A stretch of 64,000 bases of DNA from Aurifilum marmelostoma (Eukaryota; Ascomycota; Sordariomycetes; Diaporthales; Cryphonectriaceae), in NCBI GenBank assembly GCA_027559495.1, contig JAMXSV010000019.1, positions 620,001 to 684,000 on the forward strand, given 5' to 3'. The notes under the pieces were generated by a model. It did no database searches, was not told the DNA's origin, and saw nothing but the letters and a program-made list of their open reading frames with translations. Position numbers and translations under genes: made by a program. This document shows, piece after piece, positions 9,942 through 21,356 of this stretch. Numbering within the stretch: position 1 is the stretch's first letter; every line of letters starts with the position of its first letter.

Positions 9942-12900
9942 GGCAAAACCCGGAGTGCCTCAACAAATGATTGGAAATAGCGTATTGGAAAGCGACAAGA
10001 ATGTAGCGTTACTGGACCGCCAATGGGAATTTGATTCTTCTGGTTGTATTGGTCTATTCTTTTTCTTTTGGGGAGGCGAGGGGCGGGAGTGGTCCGTTCC
10101 TCCTCCTTCTCTGTCACAGGGCTTCCTTGGATTTTTATATTGTTCTGAACCATAAGCCATGCATACTGCAATTTCCTCATAGTAGGTGAGCGACGAATTG
10201 CGGGTGCTGTGCGTCATGTTCTTCGGCCACACAGCCGATAGGCTAATGCTAATGCATATCTTACAGGACAACCACACGCGTAGAATGCGCCGCGGGCCGA
10301 CGATGAGGACAGGTGTCGACTCCATGTATCATGGTCTACCCTACCCAACCACACAAAATACCTTCCCCTTATCTCGATGCTTATGCTAATGACTCTTTTT
10401 TTTTTTTTTTCTCGGCACCTTCCAAGAGATTTCTATATCTCTTGTCAGCTATTGCCTAAGAGAGGCATATTATGACGCAGAAAAGCGGGCCAATTCCAAT
10501 GGTAAGATTGGCCAGGACAAAGCAGGGAACATATCGTCAAATAATGATGACCGGAGAGCAACACAACTTGCCAGCGTGGCCGTTTCATGGGAGCCGTTGA
10601 GGAGATAAGACATCAAATGAGTCATGATTGTGTGGCATGTTCTCATGCTGTCAAACGGAGGTATGCCAAAGTGTTGCACGTTTATGCCTCAAATTTCCAT
10701 CAACGATGTTTTCCGGAATCTCCACCGAGAGTCTACGAGCCAGCGCCGAAGGTAAGTATTATTGAGTAGGTCTCATTTTCCACGATTCTACGTAAAGGTG
10801 TTCTATCTGTGTCCCATCCTGTGTTCTATGGGCAATGAGTGAAGTGTTTTGGGCATATGCCTAGGCTTGTATTGTGTCTGCCGCAATCCCATGGTCGTGC
10901 CATTCTCGCTCGACTCCAAAGAGGTCGCTAAACTAGTAACCCGTCTGGTACAGCTACTCTACTATCATGCGTCCGTATAAACCACCGAAGTTAAGAGGAA
11001 TACTTTCATGTGACACTAGGCCTGCTGCGCTGTATCTTCTTAAATGAATCTGGAGGACTCACTTTGAGTATTGTATTGTCGGCGTTTCTGAATCAGCATT
11101 AGAGATTGGCGAGCTTTTCACTGTCACTTATAGTGCTCTGTGAGTCCAGCTCACGTTCTGAGTCGACGAGAATAGTGCTTATCCCAAGTGATGCAGCTGA
11201 AAGTGCGAAGTCAGTGCAGAGCAGCCAAGGACTATAAATCTCAGTTGGATTCTTGCCTAACCCAGGACTTCGTTGTAAATGTGTATCCTTCTTTATAACA
11301 GTTCTCTGCTTTCCAATCAGCGGCTATATGTTCACTCATAATATCAATGGCCATCTCAGAACTTCCAGGGTTGCGCTGCCTGGCCAGTGAGCCTATTGCA
11401 ATATGGCTGACCTGCGCCGACAGCGACTATTCTCGGTCACGAAAATGAGGTTATACAATCCCACCGTGGCCCATATGAATTCTCCAAATATCCCTCCTTC
11501 TCGATTGTGGCGGCACTGAAGAACACAAGTACGAGGCGATTATTGGCGGAATCCTGCGAGACAGGTGATGAGATTGGCCATTGGGTTGATGGGCTTGCCG
11601 CTCAGGTCAAGAGGGTTCTCCCACGACACACCACCGGCACAGCTTTGGGGCCGAACGGTACCGACCTATATTGTCTCCATTCCGCCTCAAGTAGGTGCTA
11701 GCATCTCAGAGGAGATAATTCACCCTACCCGTCCGTTATGGGGCGCAACATACGAGTGCCTGGCATGACAAATCTCATTTGCCAATGCGGCTCTTATCAA
11801 TGCTGCTATATTCATGGCGACACAAGCAGGATATTACCAGAGCTGCGATAAAGGTGCATGTATGATTCACGGAACGCGTCACCCGCTCCCGATAGAGCGA
11901 TGTCCATGCAAGGTCCGGCGCAAAAGAACTCGAGTCCTCATCCGGGCAAGATCAAGACTGGGATTATTCAGGCAGACTGGACAAGATCATTGCTCTGGTG
12001 GCCGCCATGTTCAATACCATTCAGGGCTCATAGGTGGTGTAAAGACGAGCAAACATCATTGAGCTCTGGGCTCATCTTGCGGACGGTTTTGCTGCCTGAG
12101 CCATCCGTATCGCGCATCCTGCCACCTGGCAAGCCTTGCCTTTTCCAGTCGCAGATATCCTGCCCGCCTTCAACTTGTCTCCGTGCAGCACGAGCCTACT
12201 TATATTTAGCTACGAGGCACCGCAAATTATGTGCCAGGAGAACGAAGATACAAGCGTCCAAAGGAACAATGATATCAACAGGGTGCTATCGGCAATATGT
12301 GATGTGCTTTTGCACCAGATGTTGAAGGTGCGTGGAGATGCCGGGGACCCATGACGCCGTGATGTGACCATTCCGCACGAGGAGTCCGACATCAATAACA
12401 ACTGGTTGTGGACAAAGACAATCACAAAGTCGGAGAGCACGATATATTCTCGGTCTTTTCTGCCGATGCCATCCAACCTCAACAAAGGAAGAACCAACCA
12501 TCACTGCCTGGTTCCCTGCCTGGTTTCCCAGTTCATCATCCGGGCGAGTAGACTACCCTGGGGCATCTTGGCGGTCCCCCAAGCAACTTGGACCATATCA
12601 GATCACTAGCGACTCTTAACATCTTCTCCGACCTATCTGGATGTACCCCTGGCTTGTAGCTATGATGGTTGGCCATTGGGCATGAACGACTAGTTGCGTT
12701 GGTTTCTGATCTTACAGACTGGTTCTCCAAATGGACATCGAATATTGCACGAACAAGCGATTATGGCGCACCTGTATATCAAGAACAGTCAGGGTCCGGA
12801 AGAAACGGTGCACAGCTGGTTGGATATAGCTGTGAAGAGAGGCGGACTCGGCAGACCTAACAGGCACAACAACATGTCAAGCTTTGCGCCAGCCGTGTCA

Positions 12901-14055
12901 AAAAGGAAACAAGATGGGCAAATCAATCCCCTGACATCTAGTCAGGACCATCTCTGAACGTCCACAACAAGCGGAACCCGTTGCCCTGCCTTTTGACAAT
13001 GAAAAGGATCCCTACCTGTTCGAAGTTCCGAATTGTGCAGCCTCTTGAGTCTGCAACTACACCAGTCCCTCCCTAAAGCATGTCCTCCTGGTTCCGCACC
13101 CGCTTCTGTTATTCTTGTGGGCATTTGGCTGCCAATTTCCCATCTCTGACCCTTCACCGTCCCTCTACCTCAATATGCAATCGGCACTGCGCAGGTTCTC
13201 CGGCCGCACCATGGCAGATGTTGATTGCGAGAGCGCTATCTAGATCGTGGACAGCACCAAACAACGTGGCGTCTGGGGGCGGCAATACTGAATCCTGCCA
13301 GCTATATTGGTTCTGGCATTGAGTAATATTGCGTTAGACGGTGGGCTCATCTTGGTTCGGTGACTACCAATCTTGATGTCAACCTCAATTTACTCAGAAA
13401 GGAGAAGTGGAAGAAAGAAGATTGTGGCGTCCAGGTGCATTCTTCATACCTCTCTCGAATGACCATGTGGAGTGCAGGTGACCGCCATTGCGAACGGTCA
13501 ACTGTCATCTAAACAGGGAAAAGAGGGACTATGTATGCAAGGACAAATGGCGGGAAGTCCCACAAGGTCAAATGGCCTGGGAGTGTGGCATAAGAAATGT
13601 GAACATCGCGAATAGAACTAAAGAAAACAATCTAGGCTCGAAGCCGAACCATTCCGTTTCGACAAAGCAGATCCATAAGGTGGAAGTGGGTAGGTATTTA
13701 TGATAGAGATTCCAAAACACATGAGATGTTCCTGCCCTAACAAGCACACGAGCACTTGAGAATGTATTTAGAATCCGTGTATTATAAATGTGAACCGTTG
13801 TCTACTAATCAGAAGCGTTAAGATAAGTAACGAGTGTCATACCATCAATTCTCATCTGTATTCATTCTATCGTAAAGAATTTGAGCATCCACGTGAGATC
13901 CGTAAATTGGAGAGCCGTTGAAATCCCATAAAGCTCTCAAATGAATCCAAATTGTGGCCTGAGATTCCAGGGCTATTTTCGCAGAAAAATTTGACAAACG
14001 CTATTCGCTCGTTGAGAATACTCAGATTCAATCATGAAATCAGGCCCTGAACTAT
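9942..14055. other. 4.1 kb without a recognisable gene
   Basis: Between the GNAT gene and the 3' end of the transcription factor gene. Only short frames broken by stops are visible; some at 11.5-13.3 kb run to 60-155 codons, but I found no catalytic motif or convincing splice chain. Base composition is not AT-rich, so there is no strong visual sign of RIP. It may hold decayed coding sequence or non-coding transcripts. A run of 15 T lies at 10396-10410. Confidence 0.5.
10396..10410 (+). repeat. poly-T run (15)
   Basis: A homopolymer of 15 T in the gene-free stretch upstream of the GNAT gene. Such runs exclude nucleosomes and are error-prone in sequencing. Confidence 0.85.
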
Positions 14056-16631
14056 CTAGATTCCTTGTCCGCCATATTGATCCATAGCCGACTGCGTCCA
14101 TTCAAGGCTCTCCATGAGCGTGTTACCAAGGTCGCCAGCAGGATTAGCAAACGCCTCTTCCCAGAAGTCCTGATTGTTATTGCCCACACCACTCATGTCT
14201 ACATCATAGAATACGCCCTCGCCTAGGGTTGGGTTGGTCAAGAACGTGAATGGCATCTGTGACAAGACTTGCTGAGGAAAGCCGCTCGTGACTTGTAAGC
14301 CGGAGGGCACGTTCATTCTAGCGCCTCCAGTTGGAGCTGGGACGGACACGGCCACTTCACGGCCTGGGATTGAGTTTGCTCGCTGCAGGGACAGACGTCG
14401 AGAGGCGTCCATGCTGCCAGGAGACACTGCCGGCAAAGGCTGCTGTGGACGGGTGGCCGGAGGAGATGCAATTGAAGATATTTGGAAAGTCTGTGTCGAT
14501 ATTGATGGCTGCTCGTCCAGAGTGGTGGAGATCGGTACGGCGTCCGGGATGAAGGTCGCTCTGAGCCTGTCTAAGAGCTCGTACCGGGTTGCCATATGAC
14601 TGTTACCTTTCTGCGACATGGCCCGGAGGAGTTCAAGCGCTGCATTCATGGAGCTGGTATTTTGCCGATCGGCGGGGAATGCCACACAGACCATGACGAG
14701 GACAATGGCCGCGGAGAAGGCGTGCTCCGAATCCATATAGCCATAGGTGGCCACCAGGTTCTTCTGCGCGGCGATGGTCATCATATTGATCGTGTCCTGG
14801 GAAGCAGCCACACACATCTCGATGACCTTGACTGTGGTCTGGGTAAGGCCCTCTCTCCAGTCTCGTTCCTTCTCGGCCAAGCCCGCCTTGAGGCGCTTCT
14901 GTACCACGTGGAAGAGTAGCGGCCGTGCTGTCATGTTGATGCATTGAGAGTAGTGGAGAAGTGTCGAGACGGATTCTCGGCTGATACTCAGACGTGCCGG
15001 GTCGAACCGCAGCTGCTCGGGAAGCTCCTGGTGCCACTTGGACAGGGCCATGATAATCTTCTTGACAGCTGCCATCAGGGTGAGTCCGGACTTGGGCGTA
15101 CGACGGTAAATGCTGACTGTGATCTCGCCACAGATCTGAGAGAGTTTTGTATAATTTCTGAGGGCGTCTGCAGCCGAGTATTCCGGCTCTTGCGGGAGCC
15201 TGGACGGAAAAGACACGCGGATATCCTCGTCATAAATGGTAATCGGGTTGCCTGATTTGACGCTCTGGATGCGGTCCAGGCTGTACACGCTCCACCAGAC
15301 ACGTCTCCTACGCTCTCTGGTGACATCGTCCAAGTCACTGTTGGTTGACTCCTGGTGCAGGCCAAGTGTGATGGCCATCCTGAGAGCCATACCCACATAC
15401 AAGAAGGCGGTGTCTCTCCTGTTGAGGTTCTGCATGAAGTAGCCAACCAGAGCAAGAGTCTCGACGAAGAGGATGGATCCCTCCTCATGCACGTCAGGAA
15501 GAAGCTCTAGTGCGCGTGTGAAGTAGTCGAATCCGGGAGGACCCTGCCAGTCTATCCACTGGTTGACTGAATACATCTTGCCAAACGCTAGGATGACGAG
15601 AAGCTTTGAGTGGACTAGGCACGAGTTGAGGTCGCCGAGGTCCGGAGGCCCCTGATATGCCTCCTGCATGAGACTCTCGAAAGCCGCTGGGTCGGTCCAG
15701 GCAAAGATGGTGCCGATATATGTGTACTGCGCGGCATAAAGCTGCCGGGCAATATCCATCGGGGGAAGCCGGATATGGCTGTTTTGCGAGAACCTCCGCG
15801 AAGGGAGAGCCTCTCTATCATAGAATTCTTCATGCTGGTCTAGACTACCATCGTCTTGTAGCAGAGAAGCCTTGCCGAAGCTCTTGAGGAAGTGGTCCGA
15901 GTGTGCTGGACCTTTGAAGCCTGGAAGAAAACGGTCAGCTGTACGAATCTGAAGAGGGACTTGACATGAGAATGCCCCATTCGTTCAATAACGCACCTGT
16001 GGATGTGCTTCTGGGGGACTCTACGCTTAGCTGAGTAAATTCCTCAGGAAGCAACAAGTCGTCCTCCATCTCATCATCTTCTTCACGAAAGGATGAGGAC
16101 CGGGCCGCCCCAGTCCTTCCGGCGTCCACTCGAAGATGAGGATATGTCTCTGATATATTGTGAGTGACAGTTTCACGTATGTAAATTGAGACAGACGCAC
16201 CCTCGTAGAACTTGACCTTGGCTTCGAGATGTCTCAGATATCTAATTCGACGTGAGCGTGGAAGAAGAAAAAGGAGGAGAATGCGATCCAGGAACACCAA
16301 TGCTAGTGACAACTTACGCCTCGTTGACAGTTATCTTTCTAGCAGTCTCATAGACACAATCAAAACGGCCTGCCTGGCATCTTGTGCATTTTGGTCGATC
16401 TTTTGAGCAGTAAGATCGACGGTCGCGACAACGATTACAACTGGTGCATGTGTCGTGTCAGCACAGCCAACTCACCTGTCGGTCCATCGGCTTCTATGAA
16501 CAGTGGCGGTTACAGTAAGAGCAACAAGACATGCTCGTGGAGCTCGGGGTAACGTACGCGACGGGTCTCAGTACGTTCTCACTGGCCCGGGTGGGTGACC
16601 CAGCGGAACCTTGGGATGCCACACGAGGCAT
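14056..16631 (-). CDS. Zn2Cys6 fungal transcription factor
   Basis: A DNA-binding regulator of the Gal4 type. Exons 16558-16631, 16318-16440, 16201-16241, 15997-16149 and 14056-15920 join in frame to 751 residues. The zinc cluster falls across the first junction: Cys 26, 29, 36, 43, 46 and 53, with spacing C-x2-C-x6-C-x6-C-x2-C-x6-C. After it comes a short linker and coiled-coil-like helix (YLRHLEAKVKFYE). The large exon carries the fungal_trans middle homology region, including RRRRVWWSVYSLDRIQS and SFPSRLP. The C-terminus is Gln/Pro/Asn-rich and may activate transcription. I chose the ATG at 16631 because it leads directly into the cluster; earlier in-frame starts exist. It diverges from the MFS transporter gene 2.5 kb away; a regulatory link is possible but unproven. 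Confidence 0.9.
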
Positions 16632-18245
16632 GGCAGAGTGGGGCCAAGAAGCTGGTCGATCTGGGGTATCTCTGGGGTAATTATCTGGGGAAGAAAAAAA
16701 CATTAAGCAGTCAAATTGCTTGTTGTAGCTCAGCCCAGCCAAAATTCGTCCACGTCGGCACAGCGTCCCGACTCCATGGGGCCAAAAGGGAAAAAAGATC
16801 CACCAAGATGGAATTTCTATGACAAATGGACGAGTTAATGAATGAATCGAGGTCGCAAATCTCGAGCTCTGAGTGGTAATGAGGCTCTGCGAGAGGAGAG
16901 TCACATGCCGGGGGAAAGTCATCGAGGCGAAGCAAGGGCGGCGTTTTCGAGGCTGACGGCGGAGTGCAAGAGCAGGAGGACATGCACGTCGTCGGCTTCG
17001 GCTGCGGCTAACCGGGGTGATAGCTAACGTGGGGCGGCGGTTTTGTGCATATCTAGGGGCCTAGCACCGGTGATCTAGGGCTTAACTGCATGTGCAAAGA
17101 TCCCGTGTAAACACCATGGTGTGTTGTGAGCACTAAATGTATGTTAAGTCTCTTCCAGCTTTGGCATGGTCAAGATCTCCCACTCGAGCTGAGTGTAAGA
17201 TCATCAAAGGAGCCTTGTCGGCGTTTGACACCGAAGTTGACCTGTTATACTGTGAATGTATGTAGGCGACAATCACCGAAGTCGATGAACATGTATCGGA
17301 CACTACTATCGGATAGACAAACTTTAACTAGACACTTTTTTTCGGGGACGTATTGCTATCAAGCAGCGTGGTGTCAGACCATTCCTGGCATTCACTGCCA
17401 CTTCAATCGAAAGTGATCTTTGCCTGATCTCGGTGACATAGGCTTGATCACAAGAGAGGCATAGTTGAAGAGACTATCGAAATAACATGTGGAAGGGATA
17501 AGGATATCCAGCCTGATTGATCCCCGGTAGGATAAGAGTCGACGTCCTGGTGGGATTCAATGTACAAAAAGCAGCCTCTGTGCCGGCATCCCTAAATTGT
17601 GCGCTATCACTTCTAACAGTCGCATTACTTATCTCCTAAAGGCATACCAGAATTCATTCTTATCATAACTAGTCTCTGCTGATAGCTCTAGAGGCCTCTC
17701 ATCTGCGGGTTTTTGACCGTGGCCTTGTAGCATTACGACACAGCGCATGTCCTAGAGCTGAGGGTGCTGAAGCAGATGACTTCGAAGAAGACGCTGATAA
17801 TGATGGTGACCGTGTTACACGAGGCTGCACTTTGTGATATGGGAGACTCTCTTGCATCATAAGTATGAGTTAATTGCTTGTCAAGACTGTTCTCTTGTAT
17901 GACTACGTGGCAGTAAGCCTTGCTTCACACATCATCTGTACTACACACCGTGGAGATAAGGCCGATGGCTCTGCTGATAAATGAAAGTAGATTACACTAA
18001 TAAGGAACCACAAGCATGCATAGCGAATGTTCGTGCATCACGGTCAGGGTGAATATAGATAGTCGCCATCCGTAAATTGAGGTCCGAGACGTGGTTGAGT
18101 ATATAATTTTAGAGATTCAAGCGGGACAAGTGAGCAAACAAAGCAGAAGAAACATACACACACACATACACATGAAAGCACGGATATGCAACAATAAGAT
18201 ATGAAATCAAATGCTTCGTATATCATAAGGATCGATTCTCGTCTT

Positions 18246-18290
<45 letters not shown>
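18246..18290. repeat. compound CA/TA dinucleotide repeat
   Basis: Eleven CA units run directly into about eleven TA units. Alternating purine-pyrimidine tracts of this kind are hypervariable. Confidence 0.95.
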
Positions 18291-18646
18291 TGGCTGATTT
18301 CAGTGATTCCCGTCTTATAGGAATGTTAATCTGAAAGCAAGAGTGCTGGAACATATTGCTCGTTAATGAGACTGGACATTGAGTTCCTTTCGTGGCCGAA
18401 ATTCCAAGCCATCATAAGTGCATGTACTATTCAGTTATCGGAGTCTTGTTGCTTATAAGCATTCTCTCTCGGGCCCACAGGTCGGGAAGCCTCTCCGATC
18501 GCCTGTCGCTGCCTCTCACCTAGACAGCACCTAGTGAACCGCTAGGCGGGCTGGCCCACCGATGATGTCTTAGCGGACAGTTGATCCTTGGGGTCTTCGG
18601 AGTCGGCACCAGGCCGCCAGAGTTCAGCAGCCCAAGATTCATGAGC

Positions 18647-18819
18647 CGATAATCCAGTCAACCCTGGCTGCCCACCTGGTGTGGGGACGTCTCTTTTCCC
18701 CTCTGTCCAGGCGTCGCTGGTACCTAGCTGATAGTACCGTACATCCTATAACCCTGAATTTCGATGATAATCTGATCGATTGACAGCGTTCAGCCTACGA
18801 ACGATCCCTTCGGCTTATC
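18647..18819. promoter_or_regulatory. cluster of GATA-factor motifs upstream of the transporter
   Basis: Four HGATAR matches lie within 173 bases: CGATAA at 18647, TGATAG at 18729, TGATAA at 18765, and CTTATC (reverse of GATAAG) at 18814. They sit 300-480 bases before the transporter start. In ascomycetes such sites bind nitrogen regulators of the AreA/Nit2 type. The hexamer is short, so part of this is expected by chance; the link with an allantoate-permease-type transporter makes it worth noting. Confidence 0.4.
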
Positions 18820-19123
18820 AGATTGTCCCCCCCCCCCTCTCCCCTTTTTGCTCTATCTTCGGGTGGCGTCTCCATATGCCGGACCACTAATCCTCTATAT
18901 AATCACTATCAATATTCTCCTGATTGTTGACGAAAAAATGACTATTTGATTAGCATTATTTGAAGACCAGATGTGAACGCATTGTTGTTGTGTCTTGAAA
19001 GTTCGAGAAGGCCAACCGAAGCCCTCTCTTTTTTCTCCGTTTCCTCCCTCATCAGTACGACATCTCACAAGTGCTCGGAAGGTGCTCAACACAGTTGTGT
19101 CGGTCCCGGCTCTGCGTAGAATC

Positions 19124-20714
19124 ATGTCAGCACAGCCATCGCTGGACAACCTGTCCACCGCCAAGGGCGACATGATGGAAAAGCGACCCACATCAGCCGG
19201 CCACGACGGCGTGGCGGGCTCGTCGTCAACTGTCATCGAGACCATTGAGCCGGCCGAGGAGCGCAGACTGCTGGCCAAGCTCGACCTCTTTTTTGTTCCT
19301 GTCATCATGCTCGTCTACCTCTCGTGCTTCCTCGACCGGTCCAACATCGGAAACGTCAAGGTGGCCGGCATGCCCGAGGACATCCACGCCACCACCCAAG
19401 AGATCTCGACGGCCGTCTCCATCTTCTACGCCACCTATGTCCTCGTCGAGGCGCCATGGGCCATCGCTCTCAAGAAGATCACGCCGCGCATCCTTATGAC
19501 GAGTCTCTGCATCATCTGGTCGCTGACTACTATATTTTCTGGCTTCATCACCAGCATCGGCGGCATGTATGCTGCGCGGCTGGTCCTGGGTGCATGCGAG
19601 GGCGGGCTGTTCCCGGGTCTGAACCTGTATCTGACCATGGTGTACAAGCGCGAAGAGCAGGCGAGACGTGTCTCGTACCTGTTTGTGTGTACGGCCCTCT
19701 CTGGTGCCTTTGGTGGCCTGCTCGCGTACCTCATCCTGAAGATGGATGGCGTAGGTGGCTATGCTGGCTGGCGATGGGTATACATTATCGAGGGCATCTT
19801 TAGCATGGTTGTTGCTCTGGCTGTCTGGTTCGGACTTCCCAATGACCCAAGCAACGCGTACTTCCTGAGCCCCAAGGAGAGGAAGCTTATGAGTATCCGA
19901 GCTCAGCAGCGTGCTCGCTACATGGGCAGCGAGGAGTTTAGCTGGGAGGAAGTGTTCATCACGCTTCGCGACCCTAAGTTGTGGTTCAGGTAAATGAGCA
20001 AACTTCCCCCGTCCATTCATCCTCTGCTCACAGATCGAGCACGGAAACATTGTCAAACGACCTTTACTAACAGACATGTTCTCTTTTCCCAACAGCGGCA
20101 TCATCCAGTTCTGCCAGGATATCCTCCTCTACGGGTTCTCTACATTCCTCCCTTCTATCATCCAATCCATGGGCTACAATTCTCTGCAGGCCCAATACCT
20201 CACCATCCCCGTCTACATCGTCGGAGGCGGCAGCTTCCTGGCCCTCTCCTTCGCCTCCGACCACTTCACCCTGCGCTCGCCCTTCCTCGTGTTTGCCAAC
20301 TGCATCGGCATCATCGGCTACGCCCTCATCCTCAGCCCCGTCTCCAACGGCGTCAAGTTCTTTGGCACATTTCTCTGCGCCGTGGCCTGCTACAACGGAC
20401 CTGGTATCAACCTGACCTGGCTGAACGTCAATGTTGCGCCGCACTACAGGCGAGCTGCGGCGATCGGGTTCCAGCAGACCATGGGCAACTGTGCGGGGAT
20501 TGTGGCAGGCCAGATCTACCGCAAGGCGCCGTATACCCTGGGAAATGCGTTCAGCTTGGGAGCCATTGGCGTTGCTCAGCTTGTCGTTGCAGCCAAGGCG
20601 CTGTATATTTCCCGTCAGACGAGGATCAAGGAGAGGATCGCCAAGGGGGAGATCCAGGACACGAGAAAGGTCCAGACTGGTGACCGGGAGGTGGACTTCA
20701 AGTACCATCTCTAA
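19124..20714 (+). CDS. MFS transporter, allantoate permease (anion:cation symporter) family
   Basis: Imports small organic anions such as allantoate, nicotinate, pantothenate or ureides by proton symport in related fungi; the substrate here is unknown. Exons 19124-19989 and 20096-20714 give 494 residues and about 12 membrane segments. The family motif LDRSNIGNVKVAGM follows the first helix, preceded by RRLLAKLDLFFVPVIM. Further marks are RLVLGACEGGLFPG in TM4 and GWRWVYIIEGI before TM6. Two halves of six helices are separated by a loop around the intron. I use the ATG at 19124, since the 43 codons before it add a tail without membrane features. GATA motifs upstream suggest nitrogen control. 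Confidence 0.92.
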
Positions 20715-21044
20715 GTTCATGGTAGAAGAGACGGATTCAGTGTTACACGGCCGATATATTTCTCCCATCTAATAGCCATGATATGCAGTTTGGGAATAGA
20801 ACGAGACGTGAATTCGTGTGCTAAGTAATATGCTTCTTGTGATCTTCTTCAAGCCTTTGATATTTACTCACTACCTCCATAAACTCAACATCAACAGTGT
20901 TTTTCTCAAATCCGACCACATATTGTGGTAGGGAGAAGACAGACAGAGAAGGAAAAAGGTGCGAGCCAGTTCTACTTCCGAGAACCGGACCAGATTATTA
21001 CTACAAATTATACTTCACGTTCCACCGAACGACAAAAAGCAAAA
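20715..21044. other. 3' flank of the transporter gene
   Basis: No gene seen; convergent with the tRNA gene. Confidence 0.6.
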
Positions 21045-21148
21045 TGACAAGAGTGAGATTCGAACTCACGCCTCTTGCGAGACCACGAAGAGATATTCAA
21101 GTTTTGAGAACCTGAACGTGGCGCCTTAGACCGCTCGGCCATCTTGCC
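21045..21148 (-). tRNA. tRNA-Leu (anticodon CAG) with intron
   Basis: The minus strand starts GGCAAGA and ends TCTTGTC plus discriminator A, forming a 7-bp acceptor stem with one G-U pair. The D stem is GCC/GGC, the T arm is GTGAG-TTCGAAT-CTCAC, and a long variable arm (TCTCGCAAGA...) marks a class II tRNA. The anticodon stem CCACG/CGTGG encloses 29 bases; placing the intron after position 37 leaves the loop TTCAGGT with anticodon CAG and a 22-base intron at 21089-21110. Leu is consistent with the class II arm. Lies downstream of the GMC gene's 3' end on the same strand. Confidence 0.92.
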
Positions 21149-21356
21149 ATCTGAGATGAAATTCTGATCTGGCAAAGGTGATTCATGACTCAAACAGAAT
21201 CACGTCAAAGAAGGCTCAATGATCGGGCGACAAATCCCACACCAGTCTAAGCGATAGATTTCGATACATATCTCTACTGTAAAGTATATACAGGTCTAAA
21301 ATCTGATTGTTGATTCAGTAACAGCATTTGCTACTGCAGGGCTCCCGCCCGGTCAC

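Larger units (their letters stand above)
16632..19123. other. divergent promoter region between transcription factor and transporter
   Basis: 2.5 kb with no supported gene. Holds a compound CA/TA microsatellite (18246-18290), a run of 11 C (18827-18837) followed by a CT-rich stretch, and the GATA motifs at 18647-18819. Confidence 0.6.

Noticed and set aside
9942..14055. RIP-mutated transposon
   Set aside because: The stretch is not notably AT-rich and I found no terminal repeats or transposase or reverse-transcriptase motifs.
19226..20104. 292-codon open frame on the minus strand
   Set aside because: Lies fully opposite the MFS transporter exons, has no family motif and reflects codon bias of the true gene.
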